A DNA stretch of 64,000 nucleotides, taken from positions 21,475-85,474 of the forward strand of contig JAEWKK010000034.1 in NCBI GenBank assembly GCA_023386045.1. The letters run 5' to 3'. Under the pieces are notes generated by a model. The model made no database searches and was not told where the DNA came from. It saw only the letters and a list, made by a program, of their open reading frames with translations. The DNA is from Bacteroidota bacterium. Lineage in GTDB: Bacteria; Bacteroidota; Bacteroidia; Chitinophagales; Chitinophagaceae. The position numbers and the translations under genes are program-made. Shown here piece by piece: positions 54,020 through 62,978 of the stretch (the stretch's first letter is position 1; each line of letters begins with the position of its first letter).

Positions 54020-54808
54020 TTATTTATTGTTGAAATTGGCATTGCACTCAATCTCGATCTTGTCTGCAACACTGGTACTATTGACGCCAAAATCACGGCA
54101 GTTGAACTGGAATTTCAGTTGCAGTCCAAATACATCATACGCAGCTGCAGTTCCAAACTGAACGGTTTTCCTTGGAACATAAGTCAGGTAACCAGGGATG
54201 CTGATTGTTTTTGGAGCAGCAAGCAAACCTTTGTAAGTAAGGTTCATGGTAACCAGATAACCAGGACCGGCAGGATCAAACTCGATCTTTGTTGTCTGAA
54301 TCTTTGCCAAATTGGTTGGTGTCAGATTTTGAGTACCATTGACAATGGCTACGGTGCCCATTCCGGCAATATTGCAACCTGCATCACGCCCTGGCTCACC
54401 AGTATTAGAGGTGTTGATCAGCACATAACCATTAAAGAATGACTTTGAAGGTTCATTTTCATAAAACGCCCAGTCTTTGTCTGGTAATGCTTGACCTGTT
54501 GTTGCATAATTGATGGCTTTAGCATCTGTAACATCAGCAAGTCCGAATTGGTTGAAACGGCCGGTAAGCAAACCCGCTGCGCCCACATAAGCAGTCTGCC
54601 ACAACACGCTGGAGTGTGTTTTATCAAACTTCCACTCATTAGTATTTCCTCCGGTGAGATTTCCTGGAAGAAGCACCTCTGTACCATGTGTATATTTTAT
54701 AGCTGCTGATTCAATGGCGTCATCATCATGCTTACAGGAAACGATAATGCCCATGCTGAGGATCAGAGAACCTATGATCAGGTATGGGGCTTTGCTAAAT
54801 CTTCTCAT
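54020..54808 (-). CDS. YceI-like lipoprotein
   Basis: A 262-residue lipoprotein. Signal and lipobox IIVSC (Cys25) are followed by the YceI lipid-binding beta-barrel: WKFDKTHSSVLWQTAYVGAAGLLTGRFNQFGL and KIEFDPAGPGYLVTMNLTYKGLL. YceI proteins bind isoprenoid lipids such as quinones, which would fit a gene set for respiration. It is the first gene of a run of three (YceI, CX3CH lipoprotein, DUF5777) with gaps of about 20 bp. An FNR-like site lies upstream. Confidence 0.88.
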   Translation of the reverse strand: MRRFSKAPYLIIGSLILSMGIIVSCKHDDDAIESAAIKYTHGTEVLLPGNLTGGNTNEWKFDKTHSSVLWQTAYVGAAGLLTGRFNQFGLADVTDAKAINYATTGQALPDKDWAFYENEPSKSFFNGYVLINTSNTGEPGRDAGCNIAGMGTVAIVNGTQNLTPTNLAKIQTTKIEFDPAGPGYLVTMNLTYKGLLAAPKTISIPGYLTYVPRKTVQFGTAAAYDVFGLQLKFQFNCRDFGVNSTSVADKIEIECNANFNNK

Positions 54809-54891
54809 AAAAATCAGTTTGAATTAAAAAATTATGAGTGCAAGCTACCCATGGAAACATGACATTGTGATGACGTTCCTCAAAACAATAC

Positions 54892-54905
54892 ATGATAAAT
54901 GTCAT
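54892..54905 (-). promoter_or_regulatory. CRP/FNR-like operator upstream of the YceI operon
   Basis: ATGAT-AAAT-GTCAT, extended by one more palindromic base on each side (CATGAT...GTCATG), 84 bp before the YceI start. Confidence 0.55.
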
Positions 54906-55063
54906 GAGCATAATATATTACCAGAGATTGAAAATCATCTCATTAAAGAAGACAAGTTTATCCTTTAACATGCCAAACCAAGCATCAATTCTTTTGCTAA
55001 ATGAATAGATACAAAGTGTAGAAAGATTAGAGAGGATTAAGACGCATCGGTCTTCAAATAAAA

Positions 55064-55093
55064 AAAGCGCAGGGAAATCTTCACCTGCGCTTT
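55064..55093 (-). terminator. Terminator of proS
   Basis: A 10-bp perfect stem (AAAGCGCAGG with CCTGCGCTTT), 10-base loop, with an A-run on the left that forms a T-run on the minus strand. Confidence 0.8.
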
Positions 55094-55112
55094 GACCTTT
55101 TTTATAATTGAA

Positions 55113-56591
55113 TCAATAGGCTCTTGCAAACAATACTCTTTCCTTTGAAGGATTTCCTGTGAGTATACATTTGCCTTCTTCCTGTGGATTGTCAATTGGA
55201 ATACAACGGATGGTAGCTTTTGTTTTTTCTTTGATCCTGTCTTCTGTTTCAGCACTGCCATCCCAATGTGCAGAAACGAAACCGCCTTTTTCATCAAGCA
55301 CTTTTTCAAACTCTTCCCAGCTGTCCACCTTCGTGATGTGTTCATCACGATAAGATTTAGCCTTATTAAAAAGATTGAGCTGTATTTCTTCAAGCATGGA
55401 ACTAATACGATCCGTGATGCCATCCAAAGAAATGGTTTGTTTTTCTTTTGTATCCCTGCGTGCTACTTCAACTACATTATTTTGAAGATCACGGGCACCA
55501 ATAGCAATTCTGATAGGAACACCTTTCAATTCATACTCAGCGAACTTCCATCCTGGTCTTGCATTCTCATTATCATCATATTTCACTCTTACTCCCATGC
55601 CTTTCAACTGTTGCATGATCTCCTTTACTTTAGTATTGATCTGTTCCTTTTGTTCATCACCTTTGTAAATGGGGACGATCACAACCTGTACAGGCGCGAT
55701 CCTTGGTGGTAAGATCAATCCGTCATCATCACTGTGTGCCATCACCAGGGCACCGATCAATCTTGTACTCACACCCCAACTGGTGGCCCAAACATATTCC
55801 TGCTTGTTTTCACTGCTCAGAAACTTCACATCAAAAGCTTTGGCAAAATTTTGCCCCAGGAAATGTGAAGTGCCTGCCTGCAAGGCCTTACCATCCTGCA
55901 TCAATGCCTCTATACAATAAGTATCTTCAGCACCGGCAAATCTTTCATTGGCAGTTTTCACCCCACGTATTACTGGCATGGCCATGTATTCTTCGGCAAA
56001 TTGCGCATAAACCTCCAGCATTTGTTTTGTTTCCGCAATAGCTTCTTCAGAAGTAGCATGTGCAGTATGTCCTTCCTGCCAGAGAAATTCTGCTGTCCTT
56101 AGAAATAGGCGAGTACGCATTTCCCATCGCACCACGTTCGCCCACTGGTTGATAAGAAGTGGGAGATCGCGGTAGGACTGGATCCAATCCTTATAAGTAT
56201 TCCAGATGATCGCTTCACTGGTAGGACGAACCACCAATTCTTCTTCCAGTCTTGCTTCAGGATCAACCATCAGTTTTCCTTTTGCATTTGGATCAGCCTT
56301 AAGCCTGTAATGGGTGACCACAGCACATTCCTTGGCAAAACCTTCGGCATTTTTTTCTTCAGCTTCAAATAAACTCTTGGGAACAAATAAAGGGAAGTAA
56401 GCATTCTGATGTCCAGTATCCTTGAACATCCTGTCCAGCACATCTCTCATGTTTTCCCAAAGACCATAACCATAAGGTTTAATGACCATGCACCCTCTCA
56501 CTGCTGAATAGTCAGCCAATCCTCCTTTAATAACCAGGTCGTTATACCATTGTGAATAATCCTGTTCTCTTGATGTGATCTCTTTACCCAT
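55113..56591 (-). CDS. proS: Prolyl-tRNA synthetase, archaeal/eukaryotic type
   Basis: A 492-residue class II synthetase that charges tRNA-Pro. The N-terminus MGKEITSREQDYSQWYNDLVIKGGLADYSAVRGCMVIKP and core motifs LVVRPTSEAIIWNTYKDWIQSY (motif 2 area with RPTSE), LFLRTAEFLWQEGHTAHAT and QAGTSHFLGQNFAKAFDVKF identify the archaeal/eukaryotic-type form without the insertion (editing) domain seen in the bacterial type. The anticodon-binding and C-terminal domains are present. It is transcribed alone. Confidence 0.96.
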   Translation of the reverse strand: MGKEITSREQDYSQWYNDLVIKGGLADYSAVRGCMVIKPYGYGLWENMRDVLDRMFKDTGHQNAYFPLFVPKSLFEAEEKNAEGFAKECAVVTHYRLKADPNAKGKLMVDPEARLEEELVVRPTSEAIIWNTYKDWIQSYRDLPLLINQWANVVRWEMRTRLFLRTAEFLWQEGHTAHATSEEAIAETKQMLEVYAQFAEEYMAMPVIRGVKTANERFAGAEDTYCIEALMQDGKALQAGTSHFLGQNFAKAFDVKFLSSENKQEYVWATSWGVSTRLIGALVMAHSDDDGLILPPRIAPVQVVIVPIYKGDEQKEQINTKVKEIMQQLKGMGVRVKYDDNENARPGWKFAEYELKGVPIRIAIGARDLQNNVVEVARRDTKEKQTISLDGITDRISSMLEEIQLNLFNKAKSYRDEHITKVDSWEEFEKVLDEKGGFVSAHWDGSAETEDRIKEKTKATIRCIPIDNPQEEGKCILTGNPSKERVLFARAY

Positions 56592-56773
56592 TCTATTAAA
56601 AGTTTAAACCCCGGCGATGCAGTCCTGTAAAGCTTTTCCAGCCCGTATTGGTTTTTTTGAGACCTTTGAGGAACAGAAGCCACTGCCGGGTACAATTATA
56701 TTTTACTTAACAGCAAAAAGTGGAAATTTACTGTGAGATGGCAAAAGTAACATTAACCTCTAAATTTTCTGCC

Positions 56774-57499
56774 ATGAAATCAACCTTAGCTTTTTTAGTT
56801 GCTGCTTTATTCCTTACAAGTTGTACAACTGCATATAAATCCGGCCAAACTCCAGATGATGTTTATTATTCTCCCGAGCGTCCACAGGATGAATATGTAA
56901 GAATGGATAAAAAGAATGACCGCCAGTACCGCTACCAGGATGAAGGCGAATATCGTGACGACCGTTACCTGCGCATGAAAGTCCGCGACCGCCGATACTC
57001 AGGTCTGTACGACGATTATTATTCCTACAATCCTTATTATTACCACTATTATAATAGCTCATTGTATTATAACAGTCCCTGGAGCACCTACAGTTACTGG
57101 AATTATTATTACAATCCCTATTGTTCCTATTGCATCAGCTGTGGCACCTACCCTGTAAGAACTACGGTTAAAAATACCAGGACCTTTGATCTTTCTGTTT
57201 ACAATCCCTCACAGGACACCAAAACAGTAAAGGGTGTTAACATCAAGGGTAATATGCCAACCAGCTATGGCTCTACCAACAATCCGGTGAGCAGGAGTTA
57301 TGGAACAGGAAGAAGTAATACGGATAGTTACCGGGGCAGCAACAGAAACGCCGGAGACTTTCTCAGGGATGTTTTCAGCGGATCGAATAATTCATCTTCT
57401 TCTGGTTCTTCCAAGGGCAACTCCAGTTCTTCCTCCAACAGTTCTTCTTCCGGCTCCTCAAGCGGAAAGAGCACCAATGCCGGTACAAGAAAATTTTAG
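56774..57499 (+). CDS. Tyr- and Ser-rich lipoprotein
   Basis: A 241-residue lipoprotein: signal MKSTLAFLVAALFLTSC with lipobox LTSC (Cys17), then an acidic/basic region, a strikingly Tyr-rich stretch (residues about 75-120, with YYYHYYNSSLYYN) containing three Cys, and a C-terminal Ser/Gly/Asn tail with long serine runs. Low-complexity structure suggests a surface or matrix protein. No domain is recognised. It is followed by an unusual hairpin and the OmpP1-like gene. The ATG at 56774 is used. Confidence 0.75.
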   Translation: MKSTLAFLVAALFLTSCTTAYKSGQTPDDVYYSPERPQDEYVRMDKKNDRQYRYQDEGEYRDDRYLRMKVRDRRYSGLYDDYYSYNPYYYHYYNSSLYYNSPWSTYSYWNYYYNPYCSYCISCGTYPVRTTVKNTRTFDLSVYNPSQDTKTVKGVNIKGNMPTSYGSTNNPVSRSYGTGRSNTDSYRGSNRNAGDFLRDVFSGSNNSSSSGSSKGNSSSSSNSSSSGSSSGKSTNAGTRKF

Positions 57500-57520
57500 T
57501 CAACCAATCATCTATACATC

Positions 57521-57550
57521 AGTATTGGATGTTTTAAGACATCCAATACT
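57521..57550 (+). repeat. Perfect inverted repeat between the Tyr-rich gene and the OmpP1-like gene
   Basis: A 12-bp perfect stem (AGTATTGGATGT with ACATCCAATACT), loop TTTAAG, without any T-run after it. It may be an RNA processing or stabilising hairpin instead of a terminator, since the next gene starts 45 bp later on the same strand. Confidence 0.55.
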
Positions 57551-57594
57551 ACCTCTCATTGTGGGGAGCGAGGCTTCACCGTAAAAAAATCTTT

Positions 57595-59181
57595 ATGAAA
57601 AAAATTCTATTCATCATATTCAGTTCCATAACAGCCATGAATGTTCAGGCCCAGGAACCAGCCGATGCCCTTCGTTATTCCTGGTATGTTCCCGGGGGAA
57701 CAGCAAGGGTGAAGGCAGTAGGAGGTGCTATGGGTTCCTTGGGTGGCGATATTACAGCCACATTTGTCAATCCTGCAGGTATTGCATTCTTTAGAACAGG
57801 GGATTTTTTGATTTCACCCAATTACCAGTTCCGCAATACCAGCGGCAGATATCTTGATAACAAAGAAAAATCTAAGGGGGATAAATTTACCTGGGGAACA
57901 ACAGGTTTGGTACTTGGCGGAGGACAGGAAGGACGTAATGTACGCAATACCTCTTTCAGTATTGCTTACAACAGAACTGCTGATTTTAATTCTGATATTC
58001 TTTACAGGGGTATCAATCACCAAAGCTCCTATTCACAGAAATTTTTGGAAGAGATCCAAAGAAATGGAGATAAAGATGCGAACGTTGTTTCCGGAAATCT
58101 CGATGTGAATGATCCTCGCTACAATGCAAGTTATGCCAATGGAACCAGCCTTGCCTTCAATACTTACTGGATTGATACCGTAGGCGGAAGTACAAATGGA
58201 AACTTCCAGTTCCAAAGCAGGGCGCAGAACATACTTGCTTCAGGACTTATTCAGCAGAACAGGGTGAATACGAGAGGTGGCATCGACGAATTTGCATTAG
58301 GATTAGCAGTAAATCTTAAAGATAAGATCATGATAGGTGGGTCAATAGGTGTACCTATTTTGCATTTTAGAAAAACAACAGAATTCATTGAGGCCGATGC
58401 AACTCAGAATACAAACAACCAGTTTAATTATGCTATCGTAGATGAAACCCTGCGTACAACAGGTGTTGGATTTAATTTGAAAGCTGGTGTGATTTACAAG
58501 CCTTCAGAATTCTGGCGCCTGGGACTGGCCATTCATTCGCCCAGCTTTTTTGTTTTGAATGATGAATATGATGTTTCAATTACAACTGATCGTGACCGCC
58601 CTGATTCAGTGCTTAGCGATTATTCAATTGATTATAACAATGGCAGTCCTGCTGAATTCAAATATGATCACTTCACACCTTACCGGGTAATGGGAAGTGT
58701 TTCTTACGTGATCCGCGAGATACAGGATGTTACCAAACAAAGAGGATTTCTTACTGCAGATGTGGAATATGTAAATTATAAAGCCTCATCATTCTCGCCC
58801 CACGAAGACGAAAACACCGTAACAGACGCAGGAACCAAGGCCTATTTGAAACAGCTGAACAAAGCCATCGACAAAGCCTATAAGGGTGCTTTCAATTTCC
58901 GTGTTGGCGGAGAATTAAAATTCACAACTGTGATGGTAAGACTGGGTGCTGCTTATTACGGAAATCCTTACAAAAATATCAATGGTGAAAAGGGAAGCAA
59001 GCTGAATTTAAGTGGTGGTCTGGGATACAGGAACAAAGGCTTCTTTATTGATGCCACTTATGTTCATGCGATCAATAAGGATGTGCAATTCGCTTACAGG
59101 CTTGCCAATGGTCCTTATTATGGCGCCAATATTAAAAACACAACAGGACAGGTATATTTGACTATAGGAGTAAAAATATAA
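57595..59181 (+). CDS. OmpP1/FadL-family outer-membrane transporter
   Basis: A 528-residue barrel protein. A signal peptide (MKKILFIIFSSITAMNVQAQ) is followed by the family N-terminus: ALRYSWYVPGGTARVKAVGGAMGSLGGDITATFVNPAGIAFFRTGDF, typical of OmpP1/FadL proteins (the NPAG motif), and then a barrel with many aromatic strands ending in GQVYLTIGVKI. FadL members bring hydrophobic compounds across the outer membrane; in Bacteroidota a role in toluene or lipid uptake is presumed. The ATG at 57595 is preferred over an upstream in-frame start. Confidence 0.9.
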   Translation: MKKILFIIFSSITAMNVQAQEPADALRYSWYVPGGTARVKAVGGAMGSLGGDITATFVNPAGIAFFRTGDFLISPNYQFRNTSGRYLDNKEKSKGDKFTWGTTGLVLGGGQEGRNVRNTSFSIAYNRTADFNSDILYRGINHQSSYSQKFLEEIQRNGDKDANVVSGNLDVNDPRYNASYANGTSLAFNTYWIDTVGGSTNGNFQFQSRAQNILASGLIQQNRVNTRGGIDEFALGLAVNLKDKIMIGGSIGVPILHFRKTTEFIEADATQNTNNQFNYAIVDETLRTTGVGFNLKAGVIYKPSEFWRLGLAIHSPSFFVLNDEYDVSITTDRDRPDSVLSDYSIDYNNGSPAEFKYDHFTPYRVMGSVSYVIREIQDVTKQRGFLTADVEYVNYKASSFSPHEDENTVTDAGTKAYLKQLNKAIDKAYKGAFNFRVGGELKFTTVMVRLGAAYYGNPYKNINGEKGSKLNLSGGLGYRNKGFFIDATYVHAINKDVQFAYRLANGPYYGANIKNTTGQVYLTIGVKI

Positions 59182-59205
59182 ACCTATCGAAAGATTAAAC
59201 TCAAG

Positions 59206-59257
59206 AACCTGCAATGGCTTTGATATTTTGCTCTAAACCATTGCAGGTTGTTTTTTT
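59206..59257 (+). terminator. Terminator of the OmpP1-like gene
   Basis: A 12-bp perfect stem (AACCTGCAATGG with CCATTGCAGGTT) with a 20-base loop, then a T-run at 59251-59257. Confidence 0.8.
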
Positions 59258-59311
59258 ATAGTATAAATCACTATGAATAACACCAATGCTTAACTCATAT
59301 TGCCTGTTGAT

Positions 59312-60510
59312 ATGAAATTTATTTTCCGGCTTCTTTTACTATGCAGTTTCCTGATGGTTTCTTTTGCATCAGAAATAATTGGCCAGACCATTCAAAAAAT
59401 TGATGGCACCAGTGTGGAAGCTGATAGCCTGGATTTAAAGATTCAAATGCTAATGACTGAGGCCAAAATTCCCGGGCTTACCATTACAGTATTTAACGAA
59501 AACAAGCCCATTTATAGCCGGGCATTTGGTTATGCCCATTTTGAAAAGCAAATACCATTACAGAAAAGCAGTGTGATGTATGCTGCGTCTTTTGCGAAAA
59601 TTGTTTTTACCTGTATTGTTCTACAGTTGGTTGAAGAACAATTGCTTGACCTGGACAAGCCGCTCGTACAATATCTTGATCAACCACTGACCGAATATGT
59701 TTTTGAAAACAAAAGGAAAGGATTTGGTGATCTTGCAAACGATAACCGTTACAAGAAAATCACTGCACGAATGTGCCTAACACATACAACGGGATTTCCC
59801 AATTGGCGCTGGTTTGAGCCGGATAACAAGCTTCGCATCCGATTTGAGCCAGGTAGTCGTTATGGTTATTCCGGTGAAGGATTGAACCTGCTCCAGTTTA
59901 TCATTGAAAAAATAACTAACAAGGACCTGGAAACCCTTTCACGGGAAAGGATCTTATACCACTAGGAATGAATACAAGCAGCCAGTTATGGCAGCCAGAA
60001 TTTGACCGACAGATAGCATATGGTCATAACCAAAATGGCAAGGCATATCCTCCAAACAAATGGAAAGAAGCCAATGCGGCTGGCTCAATGAGTACTACAC
60101 AAGCTGATTTTGAAAAATTTTATACAGCATTGATCAACGGTGAGTTGTTGAAGAAAGAAAGCTTTGAGCAAATGACAAAGTTGCAAACGCGAATAAAATC
60201 CTTGCGTCAGTTTGGACCACTTTCCTTAATTGACAGCAGCCTCAATGAAAATATTCAACTTGGCTATGGATTTGGTGTTGGTGTATTTCAAAGTCCTTAT
60301 GGCCCTGCATTTTTTAAAGAAGGTAATGATGATGGCTGGCAGCATTATTCCATTTGTTTTCCAGAGAAAAAGATAGCAGTCTTCATCATGACAAACAGTG
60401 ACAATGGAAGCGGCATTTTTAAGGACCTTCTGGAGTTCTCCATTGGTGATTCATTTACACCATGGCAATGGGAAGACTATATACCTTATTATCTAAAGAA
60501 ATCTAATTAG
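59312..60510 (+). pseudogene. Serine hydrolase (class C beta-lactamase-like), frameshifted
   Basis: A beta-lactamase/D-Ala-D-Ala carboxypeptidase-fold protein of about 400 residues, broken into two frames. The first part (59312-59965) has a signal peptide, the SxxK motif SFAK with YAASFAKIVFTCIV, and YGYSGEGLN (YxG). It ends at a stop at 59963-59965. The second part in the next frame continues with PLGMNTSSQLWQPEFD, which is how such proteins normally run on, and ends at 60510. One lost base near 59954-59958 explains the break. The gene is probably non-functional unless the base is a sequencing error. Confidence 0.75.
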
Positions 60511-60554
60511 AATTTACTCTGAAGTGAATCTTCTTTATGGATGTTAAACACGAC

Positions 60555-61142
60555 TTAAACCTGTTCATTGCTTTCCCGGGCTATTTCTCTTTTATTCAAA
60601 GGCTTCCAGGAAAAATCCTGCTTTAAAAGGGAAAAGATCACAGAATCTTCAAACCTTCCATTGGTAAAATAATGCTCCCTTAAAACCCCTTCCTGTACAA
60701 AACCCATGGAATGCACAAGTTTTAAGGAAGGCACATTGTCCGGTCCTATGAGTGCTTCCACTCTTTGCAATTTCATTTCATTAAAACCAAAATCAAGTAC
60801 AAAGGGAAGAGCTTCTTTCATATATCCCAGGCCTTTTTTACTTTCATCACTGATCATATAACCTATTTCAGCGCGGTGGTGAGGGAGATACCAGGTATGA
60901 TATCCACACCAGCCAATGATTTGGCCTGATGATTTTTCGATCATTTGAAAGATCAGCAGGGATTTCCGGTACATTGACAGACCCTGCTCGTATTTTTTTC
61001 TTTCCTCCCCCAGTTCTGCATCATTGCGGCAACCAAAGAATTCCCTGAGTTCTGCTTCGGATAAGGATGTAAAGACTTTTTTATAGACCTCAGGTGTCAG
61101 TGCCCGGAGCAGCAGTCTTGGAGTTTCAACTGTTCTCATCAT
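60555..61142 (-). CDS. GNAT-family N-acetyltransferase (RimJ/RimL-like)
   Basis: A 195-residue acetyltransferase. N-terminal VETPRLLLRALTPEVYKKVFTSL is typical of the RimJ/RimL type, and YMISDESKKGLGYMKEALPFVLDFGF carries the acetyl-CoA binding region, followed by LIGPDNVPSLKLVHSMGFVQEGVLREHYFTNGRFED. It transfers acetyl groups from acetyl-CoA to a protein N-terminus or a small amine; the target cannot be told. It is cytoplasmic. Confidence 0.9.
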   Translation of the reverse strand: MMRTVETPRLLLRALTPEVYKKVFTSLSEAELREFFGCRNDAELGEERKKYEQGLSMYRKSLLIFQMIEKSSGQIIGWCGYHTWYLPHHRAEIGYMISDESKKGLGYMKEALPFVLDFGFNEMKLQRVEALIGPDNVPSLKLVHSMGFVQEGVLREHYFTNGRFEDSVIFSLLKQDFSWKPLNKREIARESNEQV

Positions 61143-61181
61143 GATGAATTTTATAGTTCAAGATCGAAGAAGGATAAATAC

Positions 61182-61682
61182 TTAAGGTCCGAAATGCTGT
61201 TGAGTAAAACTGAATTTGCGTCCTTTTTGTTTCACTACAAAAAGATCTCCATATGCAGTTTCAGGTAGATCGCCAGGAACAACCTTTTGACCAACCAGTT
61301 TGTTTACGATATCATCCACAGTGTTGGAATGTCCTACTATGAGCATGTTCCCTTCCTTGTCTTTATTACCGGTATGGATGATGCGATTGATAAAAGTTGA
61401 ATCCCTGGGATCATAAATCTGCAGGGTAATGCCAATAGCATCAGCCAGGGGCTTTGCAGTAGAACGGGTACGCAAATAGTCTGTGGAATAAATGGTTCCT
61501 ATCTTTTTATTCTTTAATTTTTCTTTCAATGCCTCGGCCCTTTGCATGCCAGCCTCTGATAATGGCACATCAGTTGTCATTGTATTTTCAGCCTTCTCCG
61601 CATGCCGCACTACAAAATAAGTGGTGGTCTTGCAGGAAAGCAGGAAGACACAAATTGTAATTAGCAGAATTGGTTTATACAT
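61182..61682 (-). CDS. Histidine phosphatase-family lipoprotein
   Basis: A 166-residue phosphoglycerate-mutase-fold protein. A lipoprotein signal (MYKPILLITICVFLLSC, Cys17) precedes the catalytic motif VVRHAEKAE (RHG-type Arg-His), and TIYSTDYLRTRSTAKPLADAI and MLIVGHSNTVDDIV (second His). It is likely an envelope-bound phosphatase of unknown substrate. It is co-directional with the GNAT gene with 39 bp between. Confidence 0.85.
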   Translation of the reverse strand: MYKPILLITICVFLLSCKTTTYFVVRHAEKAENTMTTDVPLSEAGMQRAEALKEKLKNKKIGTIYSTDYLRTRSTAKPLADAIGITLQIYDPRDSTFINRIIHTGNKDKEGNMLIVGHSNTVDDIVNKLVGQKVVPGDLPETAYGDLFVVKQKGRKFSFTQQHFGP

Positions 61683-61769
61683 AACTGAAATATTAACAGA
61701 CTAAAGATAAACAGGTATATGTTTTGAATTGAGTATTTATTAAATTAGGTCTGGTAAAATTCACGGGCT

Positions 61770-62486
61770 ATGAAAAAATTATCCGAAACCTGGTTTGCTG
61801 AAGGTTATATTGATTTTGAATTGAAGAAGTACACCCTGCTTTCTTACCTGCAGGAGATCAATAAATATTTCAATGAGAGCAAATTATACCCGCTGCTCTC
61901 TGATCTTATTTTTCATTACAATAATATTGTTGCCTTCAGGGAGAATAAGAAATACCTGCAGGAACATTTCCCCAAAAAATTAACTGGTTTACAGATAGAA
62001 AAACTGCAGGTCCTCTATGAACAAATGATCCAGGACGGAGAGTTGATGCAGGAATTGGAAGAGATTATTAATTATTCTGCCGGTGAAATGAAAACAACCA
62101 TCAGCAACGGCGCTGAGATCTACGAATTTGTCGAAGATAAACTTACCATCATGCCCATTGGCCTGGTGCCGCTTGATATCAATGAAGGATATTTCTTTTT
62201 AAGTGCCGGCAACAGCAGGGATACAAGGGTCTATCATTACAGGCTATCTATTTTTGAAAAACACAATGAAGACTTCAGAAGCATCAGGACTTCCTACCTG
62301 CACCAGATGCAAAGAAGCATGGCTAATACTTATGAGAATATCAAATCTGAACTGATCAAATACCGCAGCGACCTTCCCAATCCAGCAGTGTATAGCATTG
62401 AAACGGGTTTGAATTTCCCGGTGGAAGAAACCCTGCTACCCATAGCAAAAAGAACGCTGGTGAAGTTCATTTCGCAACCTGGTTAG
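61770..62486 (+). CDS. Hypothetical protein, unknown
   Basis: A 238-residue soluble protein I do not recognise. The N-terminal 110 residues look all-helical (for example FELKKYTLLSYLQEINKYFNES and LEEIINYSAGEMKTTIS), and the C-terminal half is mixed with strands (AEIYEFVEDKLTIMPIGLVPL) and a final helix. No signal peptide, no membrane span, no clear motif. It is transcribed alone on the plus strand, next to the IS110 element. A house-keeping or structural role is possible. Confidence 0.7.
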   Translation: MKKLSETWFAEGYIDFELKKYTLLSYLQEINKYFNESKLYPLLSDLIFHYNNIVAFRENKKYLQEHFPKKLTGLQIEKLQVLYEQMIQDGELMQELEEIINYSAGEMKTTISNGAEIYEFVEDKLTIMPIGLVPLDINEGYFFLSAGNSRDTRVYHYRLSIFEKHNEDFRSIRTSYLHQMQRSMANTYENIKSELIKYRSDLPNPAVYSIETGLNFPVEETLLPIAKRTLVKFISQPG

Positions 62487-62800
62487 CCATAGGCCATAGA
62501 CCAGGGACCATGGTCCACTCCTTACTGAAACGACTCAACTTGTGAACGATGCAAGATCTGCGTTGTGTCCTGCGTGCCTCTCTTTGTGCTTTGTGATCAG
62601 GCTCCCTTACAGGGTGACAAGTGTGTATGTATGAACGCCTGTTCATCCCGCTCTCGCTCTGTTTCTCGCTCTATATTTTTTTAGGAGCACCAAGCGCCTT
62701 TAGATCTCTTTGTACTGTTTTAATTAATCCATTTCTCTAGAATTACTATAAACAGTTCATTGAAATTATTGGTATAGCAGAAAATAAAAGTGAAAGAAAT
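62487..62800. other. Intergenic region left of the IS110 element
   Basis: About 310 bases without a gene. It starts with a 12-base palindrome GGACCATGGTCC at 62505-62516 next to a CCATAGACC-like repeat. The rest to 62800 is irregular; I see no promoter or terminator. The left boundary of the IS element must lie here, but no inverted repeat or target duplication is visible, which fits the IS110 family. Confidence 0.5.
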
Positions 62801-62802
62801 TT

Positions 62803-62950
62803 GTGGAAAGAAAGTGAGGTGAACTTTACGAAGTCATAGACTTGAGGTCTATTTAGTGTATCAGTCCTCACTCTCTATCCACGGTCGCAGGAGGCCCAAT
62901 TAGAATAGTAAGTCCTTAAAGACTAAATAAAGGTCTTAGGCTACTGCGGC
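62803..62950 (+). ncRNA. Candidate IS110 bridge RNA
   Basis: Two consecutive stem-loops immediately upstream of the IS110 transposase. Stem-loop 1: GTGGA (62803-62807) pairs with TCCAC (62878-62882), a 5-by-5 internal loop, AGTGAGG (62813-62819) pairs with CCTCACT (62866-62872), a large internal loop, and ATAGAC/GTCTAT (62836-62841/62847-62852). Stem-loop 2: CGCAG (62886-62890) with CTGCG (62944-62948), GCC (62894-62896) with GGC (62939-62941), and TAAGTCC/GGTCTTA (62909-62915/62932-62938). Such loops are expected to recognise target and donor DNA. No RNA has been shown here. Confidence 0.6.
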
Positions 62951-62978
62951 TTTTTTTGTAAGTCTTAAAAACAAAGCT

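Larger units (their letters stand above)
54809..55112. other. Regulatory intergenic region between YceI operon and proS
   Basis: 304 bases with no gene. The left half is the leader of the YceI operon with the palindrome at 54892-54905 and a nearby repeated ATGAC half-site; the right part holds the proS terminator at 55064-55093. Between 54906 and 55060 I see only AT-rich sequence. Confidence 0.6.

Noticed and set aside
57521..57550. Rho-independent terminator
   Set aside because: The stem is perfect, but there is no T-run on either strand after it; I list it as an inverted repeat.
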